Assembly (NCBI GenBank): GCA_020152595.1
Contig: JAIGNY010003806.1
Location: 217,501-281,500 of the forward strand
Direction of reading: 5' to 3'
Length of the DNA: 64,000 nucleotides
Origin: Chiridota heheva
Taxonomy: Eukaryota > Echinodermata > Holothuroidea > Apodida > Chiridotidae
Part shown: positions 23,035-36,450 of the stretch, piece by piece
How the letters are laid out: each line of letters opens with the position of its first letter
How positions within the stretch are numbered: the first letter of the stretch is position 1
Position numbers and translations under genes: made by a program
The notes under the pieces: model-generated
Told to the model about the DNA's origin: nothing
Databases searched by the model: none
What the model saw: only the letters and a program-made list of their open reading frames with translations

Positions 23035-24016
23035 TAGTTATTCGTCATATACCCAATTCCAGGCCTTTTACTTCCCCCACTGATCTGTTTATTTCTTCTT
23101 GGCTGACGTTCACTGATTGTTGTTGTTTCTGATTTAAGGCCTGACAGAGTTATTCAAATACTATGCAGCTATGTGATACCTTTCATTCTAACATGAGTAA
23201 CAATGCTCCGCTACGTTTTCTGGCATCAAACTCTTCTTTCAAATTAACTGTCTTTAGCGTGTCCAGCTTTGCACTCTAAACAATTCTCCAATTTCTTTTT
23301 TATGTTTTCTTCAGCTAAAAAGTGTGAAAATACATTGCTTTAACACCAAAATCAGATAATTCTTGGCACACTTGCTCTGTCCGTTCTTCGCACTCTACAG
23401 CATTAAATTTGTACTGAGATGTCAAATTTCAAAAATGGTAGTCATGTGACTACCGCCTGATGATAATTGCAATGGCATTTGCAGTTTTCTACATGGGGTC
23501 CATTTTTGATTTTTGTCAGATCATGGAAATACAAGTAAAAGAATAATTTGAATTATGCAAAGAAATGCAACTACTTATCGTTCACTTTTGTTAAAAAAGC
23601 TCTAAAACAGAAAAAGGTTTAATAATTATTTGCTGGTTTTAAAGACGACACATAGATACAGCACGCATACATTTTTCCACCCGTTAGTAGAATGAAGAAG
23701 CCCTGAGTACAAATGTGCACGCGTGACACTCGACAAAAGTTTTGAAACATGGCAACCAACAAAGTATTGGTGGAAAATACCCAACTAAAATTCTCCCGTT
23801 AAATGTTGCTGATTAAAAACTGTTCTACAGCTAACTCATAGAAGAAGTGAAAACCCATCACACTGTGCGGAAAGAACGTAAGTTTATAGCATTTAGGAAA
23901 ATATGGATTGCTTAAGTGTGAGTCTAGTCGGAAACACGATATTTGCAACAACCTGCGTACATAAAACAAATGTCCCAGTGATAACATACGTGTACGTGGG
24001 TTGTGACAATAACTAG
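23035..24016 (+). mobile_element. Probable DNA transposon (hAT-like)
   Basis: Comparison with the intact SINE-like copy shows a ~980-bp insertion. The ends TAGTTATTCGTCA and the complement TAGTTATTGTCA form a short imperfect inverted repeat. The flanks GCCTAGGG / GCGTAGGG (7 of 8) fit an 8-bp duplication. There is no coding frame inside. The exact limits are uncertain by one or two bases. Confidence 0.6.
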
Positions 24017-24059
24017 GCGTAGGGGCGAGTCACGCAATTGACTGGTACGAATCTTCATA

Positions 24060-26454
24060 CTCCAAGTCATTCGCTGTGAATCTCTGATTTAGAGTATAAA
24101 CGATTACATACATAACAAATTTACACGCTTAATTAAGCAAAGTCAATGGGCTTCAATATGTGTTTTCAAAAAGAGTTACCTAGGAATTCTGGGCAACTTG
24201 ATTTTTAGTGTGAAGACTTTTATATATTAACATGAAAATCAGCACACAGAAACTTGAACTGGTTTTACACCTTGTAAATATCATAATAACTCGATTGCTT
24301 TCCTAAAAGGATACACATTCTTCGTTTAAAAATAAAGTTGCGACATTTTCTGCGAGTGTCTTGACAAAAAAGTGATATGCACGTAACCATTTTTCCCAAC
24401 CAATAAGAAGATAGTACGCTTTGCATAAGGAAATGATTGGCAAAATTTGAGTGCGTATCTACATCACCTGTGTAACCTTGAGCGTATAAACGCACTAATG
24501 TGCATTCTACGTGCATGTTACTTATGTTGGTACGTACAATTTGTATGTACAGTATCAATATTACAAAAGAACAAGGGCGTTGAGGTAGTTAAATTTGAGT
24601 AATTTTAATAGTGCGCAACAACGCAATTGTCATGTTTTGTAACGAACGGGCAGTGTGGTTTTTTTGTTTTGTATCTGCGCCCATTTTGGCCCCTCCTTTT
24701 TTAAGTCATACAATGTGTTTGCAACATTAGTTGCAACGCTGACGTCCTGTGCACAAGACACTGAATTTTTTCCAGAAAATTGACAATTTTTACCCTTTTT
24801 CAAAAATTAGAAAATCTACCAAAACGTAAGTTAAACAAATTTGTTCAGCTTTATGTCTGTATGGTTACATTAGGCAAAAGTTAAAGGCATCAGTATTAAT
24901 TTTTACGCTCTTTTGTGACCACTGTACTGTAGAAGTGGTTATGTTTGAGCAATCGTGTCTATTAGCAATTGACAAGTGCATAAGGCACGATATTTAGGCT
25001 TAGTTATTATACACATCCCTCAGTATGGGTTGTCATTGGGATTGCCATACGAGGGTTGTTATAGCTGGTAACAGTTCCTATGTTTTTGAAAATTCACACA
25101 TAAAAAATTGATGATTAAAAAATAAGTTACTGTTTGGATATTCTTATACCAATTAGTCTAAATAATACACTTTCCTAAATCTTTACCTATTTGGTACCAC
25201 AATAAGAAAAAGTTCTCCGATTCATGTTTTGGTCACCATCTTTCTTAGTCACTGCACGTTTGTTTTCAAGTATTCAAACCTCCGCAAATAAGTTTTAGGA
25301 TGTTCCACTAAACTGCAGGTTGAGTTTTTGCTGAAAACAACTTTTTTGTTCATATAATTTTATTATTTAGTTTTAGTCAAAAAACTGTGTGAGAAAACAT
25401 ATTACCCCTGCTAAAATGTACTAGCCCTGATAGCAGTGTTTTGAACTTTGACTGTACTTGGAGGTATTTTTACGGAAAGAAAAGTAGTCCAGTAAATGCT
25501 TCGATAAAATCACCGTAGAAACAGTTTTTGAAGACATGGATGGGCTTCAAACATCATGAATAAGCATTGGGGGCAGGTAAAATGGTTTAGTTTTCATATA
25601 GATCTTAAAACTGAGATTTTCCTGTTTTAACAGACCGCTTAAAACAGCACAGCAGGGTATAGACTTTTGTAGTACCCTCGGATGGCCAGCCATCGCTAGC
25701 GTCAGCCATACTAATATGGCTGGCATCAGTCCGATGGTACTACGGGGAGTACTAATCTAGGCTGCAGGGATCACTTATTATTAGGGGCAGACCCAGAGGG
25801 GGCGGGGGTCATGGCCTGAGATATTTCCAATGATATATTTTTTACCATTGGCATAGGCCTATATAATTTTTAAGTTATATTAGGCCTATGGTGAATGAAA
25901 TATCATGCAACGTAATAAGCTAACAAAGTATTCAAATTCCTTGTATTTTGACAAGAAATTGCTTGAGTAATACTTGGTCAAGTAGTGACTGACCTGCTGA
26001 AGGTCATGATAATCCCCAGATTCTTGTGCTGCCTTGCTTTTAAGTAATAGTCTTTTCTGTGTGATGACGATACTAAGTCGCTGTGAATACTTAAGTTTAA
26101 AACTCGATGTAGCAGCTGCTCATAAGCTGATGTGTAAACAAGCATAAGAGCTGAAGAGGGTATTTACTACCTTTTGACTGTGGGCTCAAAAAGGCACCAA
26201 AAGCCTTACCAAAAAACTACAATTTTCAGCTGCGCATATGCAATTATAGACCACCATGCTCTTGAAAAATTTGATTAATAATGTTCACCTATGGGCAAAG
26301 AGCCTTCATTTTCCACAGATATGCAGAATTACATGCTGACATCAAGCACAGAGGTTTGTCTTCTGCATCACACCTTCTCCCCTCACCGCCCATGGGATGA
26401 GGAATTTTAACAGTGGCCCAGAAGACGGTTCGTCACCCCCTTCATGCTTCTCTG
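24060..26454. other. Intron 1, no recognised gene
   Basis: AT-rich sequence without coding signal, apart from the palindrome listed at 25670 and a G-rich patch near 25790. Confidence 0.5.
25670..25743. repeat. Imperfect long palindrome
   Basis: TAGTACC...GGTACTA close the arms, and GCCAGCCAT / ATGGCTGGC pair inside (the arms contain GATGGCCAGCCATCGCTAG and ATATGGCTGGCATCAG). It could form a hairpin and may be a tiny inverted-repeat element; no target duplication was identified. Confidence 0.55.
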
Positions 26455-26515
26455 ATCACTTCATCAAAAAGAGTAGGGTGAAAATTCAGTGTTTTTCCAC
26501 TTCCGTCATGGTCAA
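26455..26515 (+). repeat. Partial SINE-like family B copy
   Basis: AAAGAGTAGGGTGAAAATTC then TTTCCACTTCCGTC match 4722-4765 with few differences. The rest of the repeat is too diverged to trace. Confidence 0.55.
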
Positions 26516-27138
26516 AATCCATGTTTACTCATGGCTCATCTAGTTGCTAATTATAATGACAAGTATTGCAGTATAAGTAGACAATTGTTTTCTTTCTTTT
26601 GGTAGTGGTAGAAATATGGGCTCTTTATGGTATAACTATAGCCGTTCTAAGCCCATCATCTTGTTATTATATGTGGTAAAATCCCAGTATAGCAGTAAAT
26701 TGCTATATAGAGCTTACTGAAGAAAGTTTACTAGTTTACTATGCATTTGAGCATTTCTTAGTTCATTAATTTTTTTATTCTTGGGTTGAAATTCAATGTT
26801 TAACACAAAAATTGGATAAGAATACAGTCTTTCACTTATACTTATTATAACAAAATTGGTAAAATCTTCGCAAATATATTTAGATACATGTATGTGACGT
26901 TTCAAGTTGCAGAACTGCCTGTGTAAACGCGTACAAAGTAATTACAGACAAATGTTGTCAGCAGAAAGTTTGAAAATTTCATCCTCTGACTATATCTCAG
27001 ATACAGAAGATTCCTTTTGAGAACTTAATGGCGACATTATAGACCCCCATAGTATACCTGAAAATGCAATCCAACCATAAATGTTTGAGATATTACCAGG
27101 GGAAGTTAGCCACTCTGAGCTGGCTGAACGCGAAGTTG

Positions 27139-27659
<521 letters not shown>

Positions 27660-28344
27660 ATCGCAACAAACCTTTCACCAATGCCTTCACAACACCACAT
27701 ATTTAAGGTAACTTATGAATATATTTTGGAAATAGTGCCTCTCAGACTGATCCAGTACATGCTCTGATTCATACAATTCTTTCTTTCTTTTGGATAAGCT
27801 ATACATTATGCGATCTATTTTCTAGAAATCACCAAAAGAAAGCTAAAAGTTTAGGCCTACAACTGGATTTGAGCTAGTAGTAGCTGATAAATACACATAA
27901 AACACACATTGTATGTGTTGGCCTACGTACGGCCAGTTGGAGATCAGTGATATCACTGTCCAACTTGGCACGTCACAAAATTTTAATAATAGAAAATAGA
28001 ATAAGAAGTTTCGTCGTTGATATTAGTGGCAAAAAAAGGTTTTTCTAAGATTGTAAAAGACAGACATTTTTTGAACAACTTATGTATTAGAAAGTTGTTT
28101 CAAATTAAGAAATACATCACTTAATACCAAAATTGCTACATGTCACCAGTCCTTCAAAAACTGTGGAGAGTGCTTGTTTGTTTGAAAAAAAGAAATCCAG
28201 ATTTCTGTTCTTCAACCCATGGAGAATGCTACAAATTTGAATCATGTCACTTCTAATCAGCCTTTACTACAGAAAAGGAATTCAAATAACATGATAAAAA
28301 AAAAAACAGTTACATTTTGCATTTCTTTATAAAACTCAATATAG

Positions 28345-28984
28345 CAGGGTTTGTATCGGCAGCGGGATTGCGCAAATTGTGCAATCAGTTCTCACAATCC
28401 CGCAAAAAATTAGAATCAATACGGGATAGTCACACACAGCTACCCGGGGCTGCTGGCTAAGACAAGTGTTCAAATCTGTGCTTAGCATATCAGTGATAAG
28501 ATTAAGCCTGGAGTTAACGATATGAATTTTAGTGATTAGACATCAAATATTTATGCAATTTATGGAAATGAATATAATTAGGAAGAGTTCTACCTTTAAG
28601 TACAAAAAAAGTAAAAGATTCTTTTATAGGTAAAATAATTCTTATAACTTGCAAAGTTATGAACGGATCCTTACATACTTAAATGTATGCAACGAAACGT
28701 GACTGAGGCCTCGATGTATGTGGTGAAATTTGTGACTAGTCTCCCAACTACAGTCGTTTTCTGTAAATATGATATCCAGCACTGTATACAATCATAGATT
28801 AGTGATGAAAAAAATTTATAAAGAGACTCAGTGTAAATTTGGTATTTTTATGAATGAACATCTTGTATAGGTGTGTTATAATTTATTTTGAAAATAACGA
28901 TTTAAGAAATTTCTAACATGCCTCCAAAAAAAAAAAGTGTGAGGGAATTTCTCTCCCAAAAATCCAAAGCTAGTGCAAACCCTG
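28345..28984 (+). mobile_element. Short nonautonomous hAT-like element
   Basis: The ends CAGGGTTTGTA and the complement CAGGGTTTGCA are flanked by CAATATAG / CAATACAG, an 8-bp duplication with one mismatch. The 640-bp interior has subterminal GCGGGATTG / CAATCCCGC pairing and no coding frame. Confidence 0.65.
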
Positions 28985-29221
28985 CAATACAGAGTCAGTA
29001 ATTCCATACTGTATTTTTAACATCCTCTCAGTTTTGCAATGCTTCAGCTCACCCGTAAGTAAGTTCCATATTAAACCTGACACCATGAATGGATATACAT
29101 ATACACCTTGATTTAATAGAGGAATGTTTGAATACACGCTTTAAGATTCCCTTTTGCTGAATAGTATGATTACCTTTTCATCACAATTGAATAAAGCTTG
29201 CAGGTTTCACCTTTTGTCAAC

Positions 29222-29870
29222 TACTAAAACAAGAAAGCAATCCATGGGGTTACTGATCTCATCACCTTAAGCATACAGCATAGTGGGGGAAATAGCTAAC
29301 AGGGTCGCTATAGCTCTGTGACTTTTGGCACAAAAATGTACAAATTAGTACATAATTACCTCCTAAAATCACATATTTGACCTCTGACCCTTGACCCTAA
29401 TCACTGAAACAACTTCTGAAATTTTTCACATTTATCATACCCTACTGTATGACACCATTCATGCTCACGTCAGACTTACCATTCCATAACTATAGGGGAA
29501 AGGGCGAAAAGTGGTCAATAGCTCTTTGACCCAGAGTCTACGGGGACACAAATTTAGGTACCAAGGTATGGTACAACATAGGGTTAGTATAGGTGGTGTA
29601 CTTTTTGAGTTTAAGAATCCGGAAAATTTTGCATAAAAAGCACTTATATGAACTTTGACCCACGACCTTTGACCCTTTAACCTCCAATTATTTTCAAGCT
29701 TTGTTAGAATGTTAAACCCTACCCACCTATGCAATTTGTAAAGATACCAAGTAATTCCTTGAAAGATACAGCCATTACCACAAACTTGTCCCATTTGACC
29801 TGTGTCCTTTGAACTTGGCCTTTGTACCCAAGAGTCGGAAACATGACCTCGATTGACCCGAAAGCTTTAA
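29222..29870 (-). repeat. Dispersed repeat R3, inverted copy
   Basis: The complement reads through the same blocks as 17205-18780: TTACTTGGTATCTTTACAAA, GGTGGGTAGGGTTTAACATT, CCTATACTAACCCTATGTTG, GTGTCATACAGTAGGGTA. It ends with one GGTGATGAGATCAGTAA unit, and no LINE interrupts it. Confidence 0.85.
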
Positions 29871-29880
29871 TCAAAATCAC

Positions 29881-30192
29881 GTGACAATCAATTTGAATTC
29901 GAGTGATGAATTTCCATTTAATCTCTGTTGTAGATCAGAGCAATTTGCTTCAAAACCGAAAAACACATTTTTATCGTATGAATGCACGATAAAAGATCGA
30001 CCTTTAAGAATTAACGACATCGTTTTATGTCATAATGTGAGTACTACTTTTCGCACAACAGCCTATGAAAGATTAAAAACTGTGATAAAATTGACAAGCG
30101 ACCGATACAAAAAAAGATGGAAATCACGAAAAAACAACTTACCAATTTGTGAAGTAAAACCAAATGTTGTTCAAACTATAAAAAAGAAATAA
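29881..30192 (+). CDS. Unassigned 103-codon open frame
   Basis: A complete frame from ATG to TAA of mixed composition (SYECTIKDRPLRINDIVLCH..., basic C-terminus ending VVQTIKKK) that is not obviously a repeat. I do not recognise it. It lies in the large first intron of IQANK1, directly beside an R3 copy, and no splice context or promoter is evident. It may be chance or an unrecognised transposon scrap. Confidence 0.15.
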   Translation: MTINLNSSDEFPFNLCCRSEQFASKPKNTFLSYECTIKDRPLRINDIVLCHNVSTTFRTTAYERLKTVIKLTSDRYKKRWKSRKNNLPICEVKPNVVQTIKKK

Positions 30193-33100
30193 TTTCAATT
30201 CATCTTAGGACAAATCACAAACCAAGAGCCTAAGAAAAGTTCTATCACAATTCGATTAGACCCGCTGTCGGTTTAAATTGGACGCCATGATTATAACGCA
30301 TGCACATTGAGTGTATGTCCGTAAAACGGATGTTCTACACCAATAGACGATCTATAGCGCTCCTGCCTCTCAACAACAGCTGATACTATTGGAGGAGAAA
30401 TAAACGCTCAAAGTTTACAAAATACTCCTAGATTTGATTGTATATCAAGAGGAAAGAGTTTATTTTGTGATTTATAAGAGTAATTTCATACCTAATTTTG
30501 AGAAGTGTACTGTCAGTGTACTGGAAAGCCAGATACCTCCAAATTTGTATAACTGTCAAGTTTAGATAGATAAGTATTTTATGGACCCAATTTACCTAAT
30601 TTAATAATATGAGGTAACATTTATTACAAATTTGGTCGTTTTGTTTTTTATTCCCATCAGCCAACAATCGAACACAATTTTTTTTAATTTAGTAAGAGGG
30701 CTCTGGGGGCCCCAAAAAACCATGACAGCTTTCATATTTTGCCTGGAACATGAGTTGTTTATATATCTATTCCTTTTTTTGGGTATTTTGTGGCAAAATT
30801 TGGACATTTTTTTACCATGAACTCCTCCCCCCCCCCTAACAGGTCCAGCACTGTTTACTGGGAACTCCCTCGTTGAATTATTTAGAACACATCACTTTGA
30901 AGGGGCAGGCTCCCAAAATAAGTTGAAATTGTTTTTTTATTTGCAGCTATTCTTATATACATAGCATGGGACTTCAACATGTTTTGTAGGCGGTGTAGCC
31001 ACGGGGTGAATGAGGGGGCCTCTTTTCACAGGAATTTTTCAAAAATCGTGATAATTGTTTACATATATCTCGCTTTTCAAAATTGCCTTCAGAATTTGGC
31101 TAAATTTGAACACTTTGTCTTTGGAGGGGGTTTTGAACCCCTTACTTTTTTAATACTGGCTACACCACAATCAATGGTGCAGCTATCGTCCATGGGGGAT
31201 ATTATCTTCGGGATCCTTGTCCAAATATTTGCAATATGACATTGCTTGAGCCGCTTACATTTACGATGATATGTACACAAACACTTTAATCACACTGGCA
31301 TGATATGGAGGTTTATGAATTAAAAGTGGTACCTCATTGGCTAGAGACCCTGGGAATAGAAGCACAAACCTGATATGCTGGCACTTTAACTCCAAGTAAC
31401 TTGTGTCTCCTTACCAAGAGTTGCTGGGTATTCTGATTGGGCTCACGGTCTCCTGAATGGTGGTGGTGATGGGGGTGGGGGAGGGGTTGAGGATCAGTTT
31501 CCCAAGTGGGTGGGTTTTTCAAGGGTTCCCCGAAGAGGAACGGTTGGATTTCCAACTGGCGTCCCATTTTGGGGAGGCACCAACCCTGCACCAAGCCCTT
31601 ATAGTGACGTCTCCGCTCCTTACCAACCATGTTGCTACACACCTGGTAGGAATGTTTACCTCTGAAACATTTATAACTCACCTGTGTAACATGAAACTCC
31701 AAACTTGGTTGAATTTACATTCCTGCTTTAAATAAGTCTGTCCGTCTGTCATGAATTCAAGTGGTTCTTCTGTGCAATGTGGGGCAAACTGTCAGTTGGG
31801 AGTGAATAGGGTTGGACATGAAGAGCACTGTCACTAAGCAATTCATTGGAGAATAAAACTCTTGATTAATAAAAGATCATGAATAGTCACACGTAAGGTA
31901 TATACATAACACCACTTAGGCGCAGTCCCCACCACGGGAGCTCGGATAACCTATATTAAAGCACTATTATGAGGGCTGGGGCAACCTTTCGCAAACAATC
32001 ATGGGAAAGGCCTGAGCAGAGTAAAATGATAGGGAAATTAATGACTAAAGGCAAACAAGTGATGTAAGTCAGAGGGCTGTGCTGTGTCTTCTTGTCACTA
32101 ACTGTCAGTCTGTCAAGGTTGTGATACTGTTTCCATCTGGATGTGCTTGAAGGTAATCTAAATGATCCAAGGTGCTTCCAAGTTTCCAAACAGAAATCGA
32201 GTTATTTAAATTCACTGCAAATTTTCCATTCCCCAATTCCATCCCCTCTTCTATGTAAATAACCCGTTTTTAGGAAAGGCTGAATGTTTAATACAGGGTC
32301 TTATATAAGGCTTCACATGGGTGGTATAGCCCAATTAATAACCAAATGTGGCATAACCACTGCACCAGAGAGTCCCCAACCAGTCCCCAAATTATTGGAT
32401 TGGTTTAGTGTTACACAACACATTACTTTGCGAATGCAGGACATTCATGTGTACCTTGCAGGTCTGTTACAATAAGCCTGTCTGCTATTTTAATTTAAAA
32501 AGTGGCTCCATCAGATCTACAGTAACCTAAAACACAAAATACATACAAAACTGGTATACCTATCCTTGTTTGAGGCAGATGAATTTATAGATAAATAATT
32601 AGGGGATAAATGGTACACAAATACAAACATTCACATAACACTTAAGAAAAGTCAAAGAAAATACTTTTTTGATAGTACAATTTATTTATCTCTTTTGGTT
32701 CAAATGTAAGTCTTGTTTCAACTTCATCACAAATAAGTGAAATAAACTGTGGGGGGTGGAGAGTATTCCCCGGGGTGGCAAGGAGTATCGCCGGTTGGGA
32801 TCTACGGTACAAAAATGACGGATGAACACACAAAAACTTGAAAGCACAAGTACATAACTTTTAATGAAACCAACTTCCAATATCCCACATACACAGTTTG
32901 TAATAGCATCTTAACAAAATACTCTTTATCTTTATGCATGATACCAAAACACTTCTTGAGAGCTTGGTTAGTTACATGTTACACAATCCTCGGCTACAAA
33001 CTCAACACTGGAAACACATAGCCTTTCCTAATAAAAAAACAGACCAATGACGTGCAGTTCAACACAGCTGTACACAAAAAACACCCACAACCAACTCATT

Positions 33101-33477
33101 AAAAATAATCCCAAGACAGCAAGAAGTCTGTCTTCACTCTAGATTCCTATTCCACCCTAACTGGGATCAGCTAGTCTAGAATAACCCACAATACCCTTAA
33201 ACAATTTCATTATATATGAAACCATGAAGAACAACAATAACAATTAATACCAACACAAAGAATAACACTGGTACAGACAGGTCCCTAATTGAATAAATCA
33301 ACGTCTCCCTACTCTTTACTAGTACACAGAATCTATATTCTTACAAACACTTAGAATTTCATCTGCTTAAGTTTCACAGAACAGACGGCCTATATTCTAT
33401 TAAACAACCTGAACCACTTTCATAGAACTGTATTAGCATAGTAACAAAATACAAATGAAAATACAATCAATACATTA
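30193..33477. other. Intron 1, no recognised gene
   Basis: No coding signal. A possible tiny inverted-repeat element (GGTGTAGCCA ... TGGCTACACC, 30992-31166) lacks a target duplication. A C-run lies at 30828-30836 and a G/T-rich patch at 31457-31495. Confidence 0.45.
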
Positions 33478-33481
33478 TTAA

Positions 33482-33744
33482 TATAAGAGAACGAAATATA
33501 CGCCTCTTAAGATTCACTTCTTTATTGCTTGGATGGCGTGGGGTAACAAAGAGAATAAGCCTAGTTGAAATTCCTAACTACAGAACTGAAGTATGATAAA
33601 GAATGCTGTTAGAAAGCTGTTATGTAAATAAACTAGAACTCCCGCTTAACTGAAAATCCTTGACCTTAAAACTTAAGACCAATCAAATACAAGAATAAAG
33701 TTAGTTTTATAACTCTCTAGATAAATTAAATAATCACTCTTACA
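33482..33744 (-). repeat. 3' LTR of the Gypsy fossil
   Basis: 263 bp, ~98.9% identical to 41032-41294 by eye. On the element strand it starts TGTAAGAG and ends CTCTTATA, a near-mirror end pair. Confidence 0.95.
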
Positions 33745-33760
33745 TTATTCCCCTATTTCC
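33745..33760 (-). other. Polypurine tract of the Gypsy fossil
   Basis: The element strand reads GGAAATAGGGGAATAA directly before the 3' LTR, the usual plus-strand primer position. Confidence 0.65.
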
Positions 33761-34196
33761 AAACGAAACGTCCTCGTTTCTTTATCTTAATAACTATAAT
33801 ACAAATATTTAATACCCTTGATTTTATATCATTATTTTCATATTTACAAGATTATTATTATACCCTGATATCCAATTTCGTCAAGTTCTGAGTCAGTCAA
33901 AATGTCAAAGAAGAAGATAATCAAATTTTAAAAACTCACAGAAATATATGCAAAAATTAATATGTAAATCGCGAATCGCGTACAACGGTATAAAGTTAAA
34001 TGAAGATGTTACTTTATGAGATGATCAGTGAAATAAATAAACACCCAAACATTGTGCAAGTTTTGCAAGTGACACATTGATTTAAATATGGAGTCACGGT
34101 AACGACAATTCTTGTTATCAAAACCATTTTCGTATTAAGTTAAATATATAAGTATAATAGTCGTATAGTTGACTATTTACAAATGACGTAATTGAA

Positions 34197-36450
34197 TCAT
34201 GTACAATCATAATCTGAAAGATATCGAGGAATACGTATGGGACGGTCCCTTCGAGAACGCAAGGTTGGGTTCGGTGGGGAGTGGGGCACTTGCACATTAT
34301 CCACTCGTGGCTGGTGCACAACTGGTTCATTAGTATGAGTTGTGGCTCGTGGAGGGTAAAATGGCAACGATCCTGAAAGCGCTGTGAAGGATGGTGTGAG
34401 ATTGTTAGGGCGTGGTTGAGAAGAAGCAACTGGTTGTTCTCGCCACGGAGACCTATACGGTTTTAAGCGATTGTGGTGTACGATTTGAAGTGGCTTGGTG
34501 CTGTTGGTAAGATCTTGTATCTGGTATACAACAGAAGGATCTGAGTTGTTGTGGATCGGTTTGATGACTTTGAATGGTCCTTTCCATTTCGGTTCTAGTT
34601 TCATCCGACGATTAGTTGGCATGTCAAGCCATACTAGGTCATTTGCTACGTATGGTGTGTAGCGACATTTCCGATCGTGGTAATATTGTTGCTGTGCTCG
34701 AGAATCTGCTGATGTCTGATGAATATGTTCAAATGCTGACTGTAAACGAAACTTGAGTGATGCAGCATACGCTGCAGGAGTATTCGGTGTTGCACTAGAA
34801 TGAGTTTCATGAACTCCGAATTTGACAGAAGGCGGTAATCTTGGTTCTCTGCCATGTGCCAAATAATAAGGAGTGTATAACGTGCTACTATGTTTGCTCG
34901 AATTGTAGGCTATTTCTAGTTGAGATAGATAGTCGTCCCAATTCTTGTTATCACCGCTTATTAAGTATTTGGCTAGTTGATCTTTCAGAGAGCACGGTTA
35001 AACCTTTCTATTAACCCGTCGGATTCAGGGTGATATGGTGTGGTTCGTGTCTTTATCACACCCAAACGTGTGCACAAATCTTTCATGAGATCGCTCTCAA
35101 ACTGGCGTCCCTGATCGGTGTGTATATATTCTGGTAAGCCATTTTTCGCATGTATTCGTCAAATATAATCTGGGCTACCGTTACTGCACGCGTTGGTCTT
35201 TCATTGGGTATAAGTTCACGACTTTGAGAAGTGGTCCATGATTACAAGGACATACCGGTTTCCATTCGTGTAATTGGCAACTCGGTTATATCAGCAAACA
35301 CTTTCTCGAAAGGTATGCTGGACACGTGGCTCTGTAAAGGTGCTCTAAGGGATGGGATAGGATTCCCGTGCCTCGCATGAAGGGCAGCCATTCACGAAAG
35401 CAGCTATATCCCTTCGCATGTATGGCCAAAAACACACATTCTTGGCCCTTTCGAAAGTCTTGTCAATACCAAAATGACCACAAGAAGGATTGCGTGCAAA
35501 TCTTGCATGACAGATAGGGTCATGCTCATAGGTATGACGGTCTGCTGCAGCGTTTTACCGGGTAGGTTAATGCGTCGACACATAACGCCATCGATAAGAG
35601 ACAAACGAGGGAATTCCCACCATAATCGTTGCAGATGCTTGGATTTCCCCCTTAATTGATCTCGAGGTGGTCGTCTCTTGTGTCTTGTCCATCTCAAGAC
35701 TTCTCTGAGGACAGGATCGGCTTGCTGCCGAGATCTCATTTCATCGAGATCTGCTGCAAGACGAAATATTTGTTTTTCAGCCGTCTCATGCGTGACTTGA
35801 ATCGTTTCCGGCGTCTGTGTGACAGTGTCTGTAGTCTGGACTTGTACACTAGCAGATAAATCTACGTTGTCCTCATCAGGACCTTGGGTTTGCGTTGAAA
35901 TCGACGTATAACACGCCAGATTCTCCTCTGCAAGAGGTATTCTAGATAGAGCGTCTGCATTGGTGTGGGCTTTGCCTGCGCGATGTTTCACAACCCAGTC
36001 ATACGCATCAAGTTCTAAGGCCCATCTGGCTCTCTTGCCAGTTCTGTCATCCTGTACTGGAATTTTTCTAAGTCCAGTCAGTGGTTTGTGGTCTGTTATG
36101 ATTGTAAAAGGTTTGCATGCCAAATAGTGACGGAAATGGCGGACGGACCAGACAATGGCATACAACTCTTTATCGTATGTCGACCATTTTTTTTCAGTCC
36201 TGTTTAAAAGGTGACTGGCATAAGCGATGACGCGCTCTTTGCCATCAATGTGCTGAGAAAGTACTGCACCAACCGCAGTACCGGATGCATCAGTATACAG
36301 CATAAAACCATGACTAAAATTAGGGAATGCCATGATCGGATGCTCAGTCAAATATTGTCGTAGCTTGTCAAAAGCTTGCTGACAATCTTCATTCCAGTCA
36401 AATTTTACATCTTTTGTGTGAGCGGTGAAGTGGTGCTGCAATGGAAGCAA
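34197..36450 (-). pseudogene. RNase H and integrase region of the Gypsy fossil
   Basis: FMLYTDASGTAVGAVLSQ, YDKELYAIVWSVRHFRHYL and FTIITDHKPLTGL mark the Gypsy RNase H. The integrase lies downstream and ends with a C-terminal domain (LEPKWKGPFKVI, VHHNRLKPYRSPW). Part of the fossil; treated as non-functional. Confidence 0.9.

Larger units (their letters stand above)
20685..24060 (+). repeat. SINE-like family A copy, split twice by DNA transposons
   Basis: Pieces 20685-20937, 22960-23034 and 24016-24055 line up in order with the uninterrupted copy at 2675-3030: GTATAATGCACTTGTCAG, CACCTAAGTGACTGAGGGG, then CATGTTTTGATCACCCACC, then AGGGGCGAGTCACGCAATTG. The gaps are filled by the elements at 20938-22959 and 23035-24016. 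Confidence 0.8.

Noticed and set aside
30991-31166. Small inverted-repeat element (GGTGTAGCCA ends)
   Set aside because: No matching target duplication and only ten terminal bases pair; kept as a remark only.
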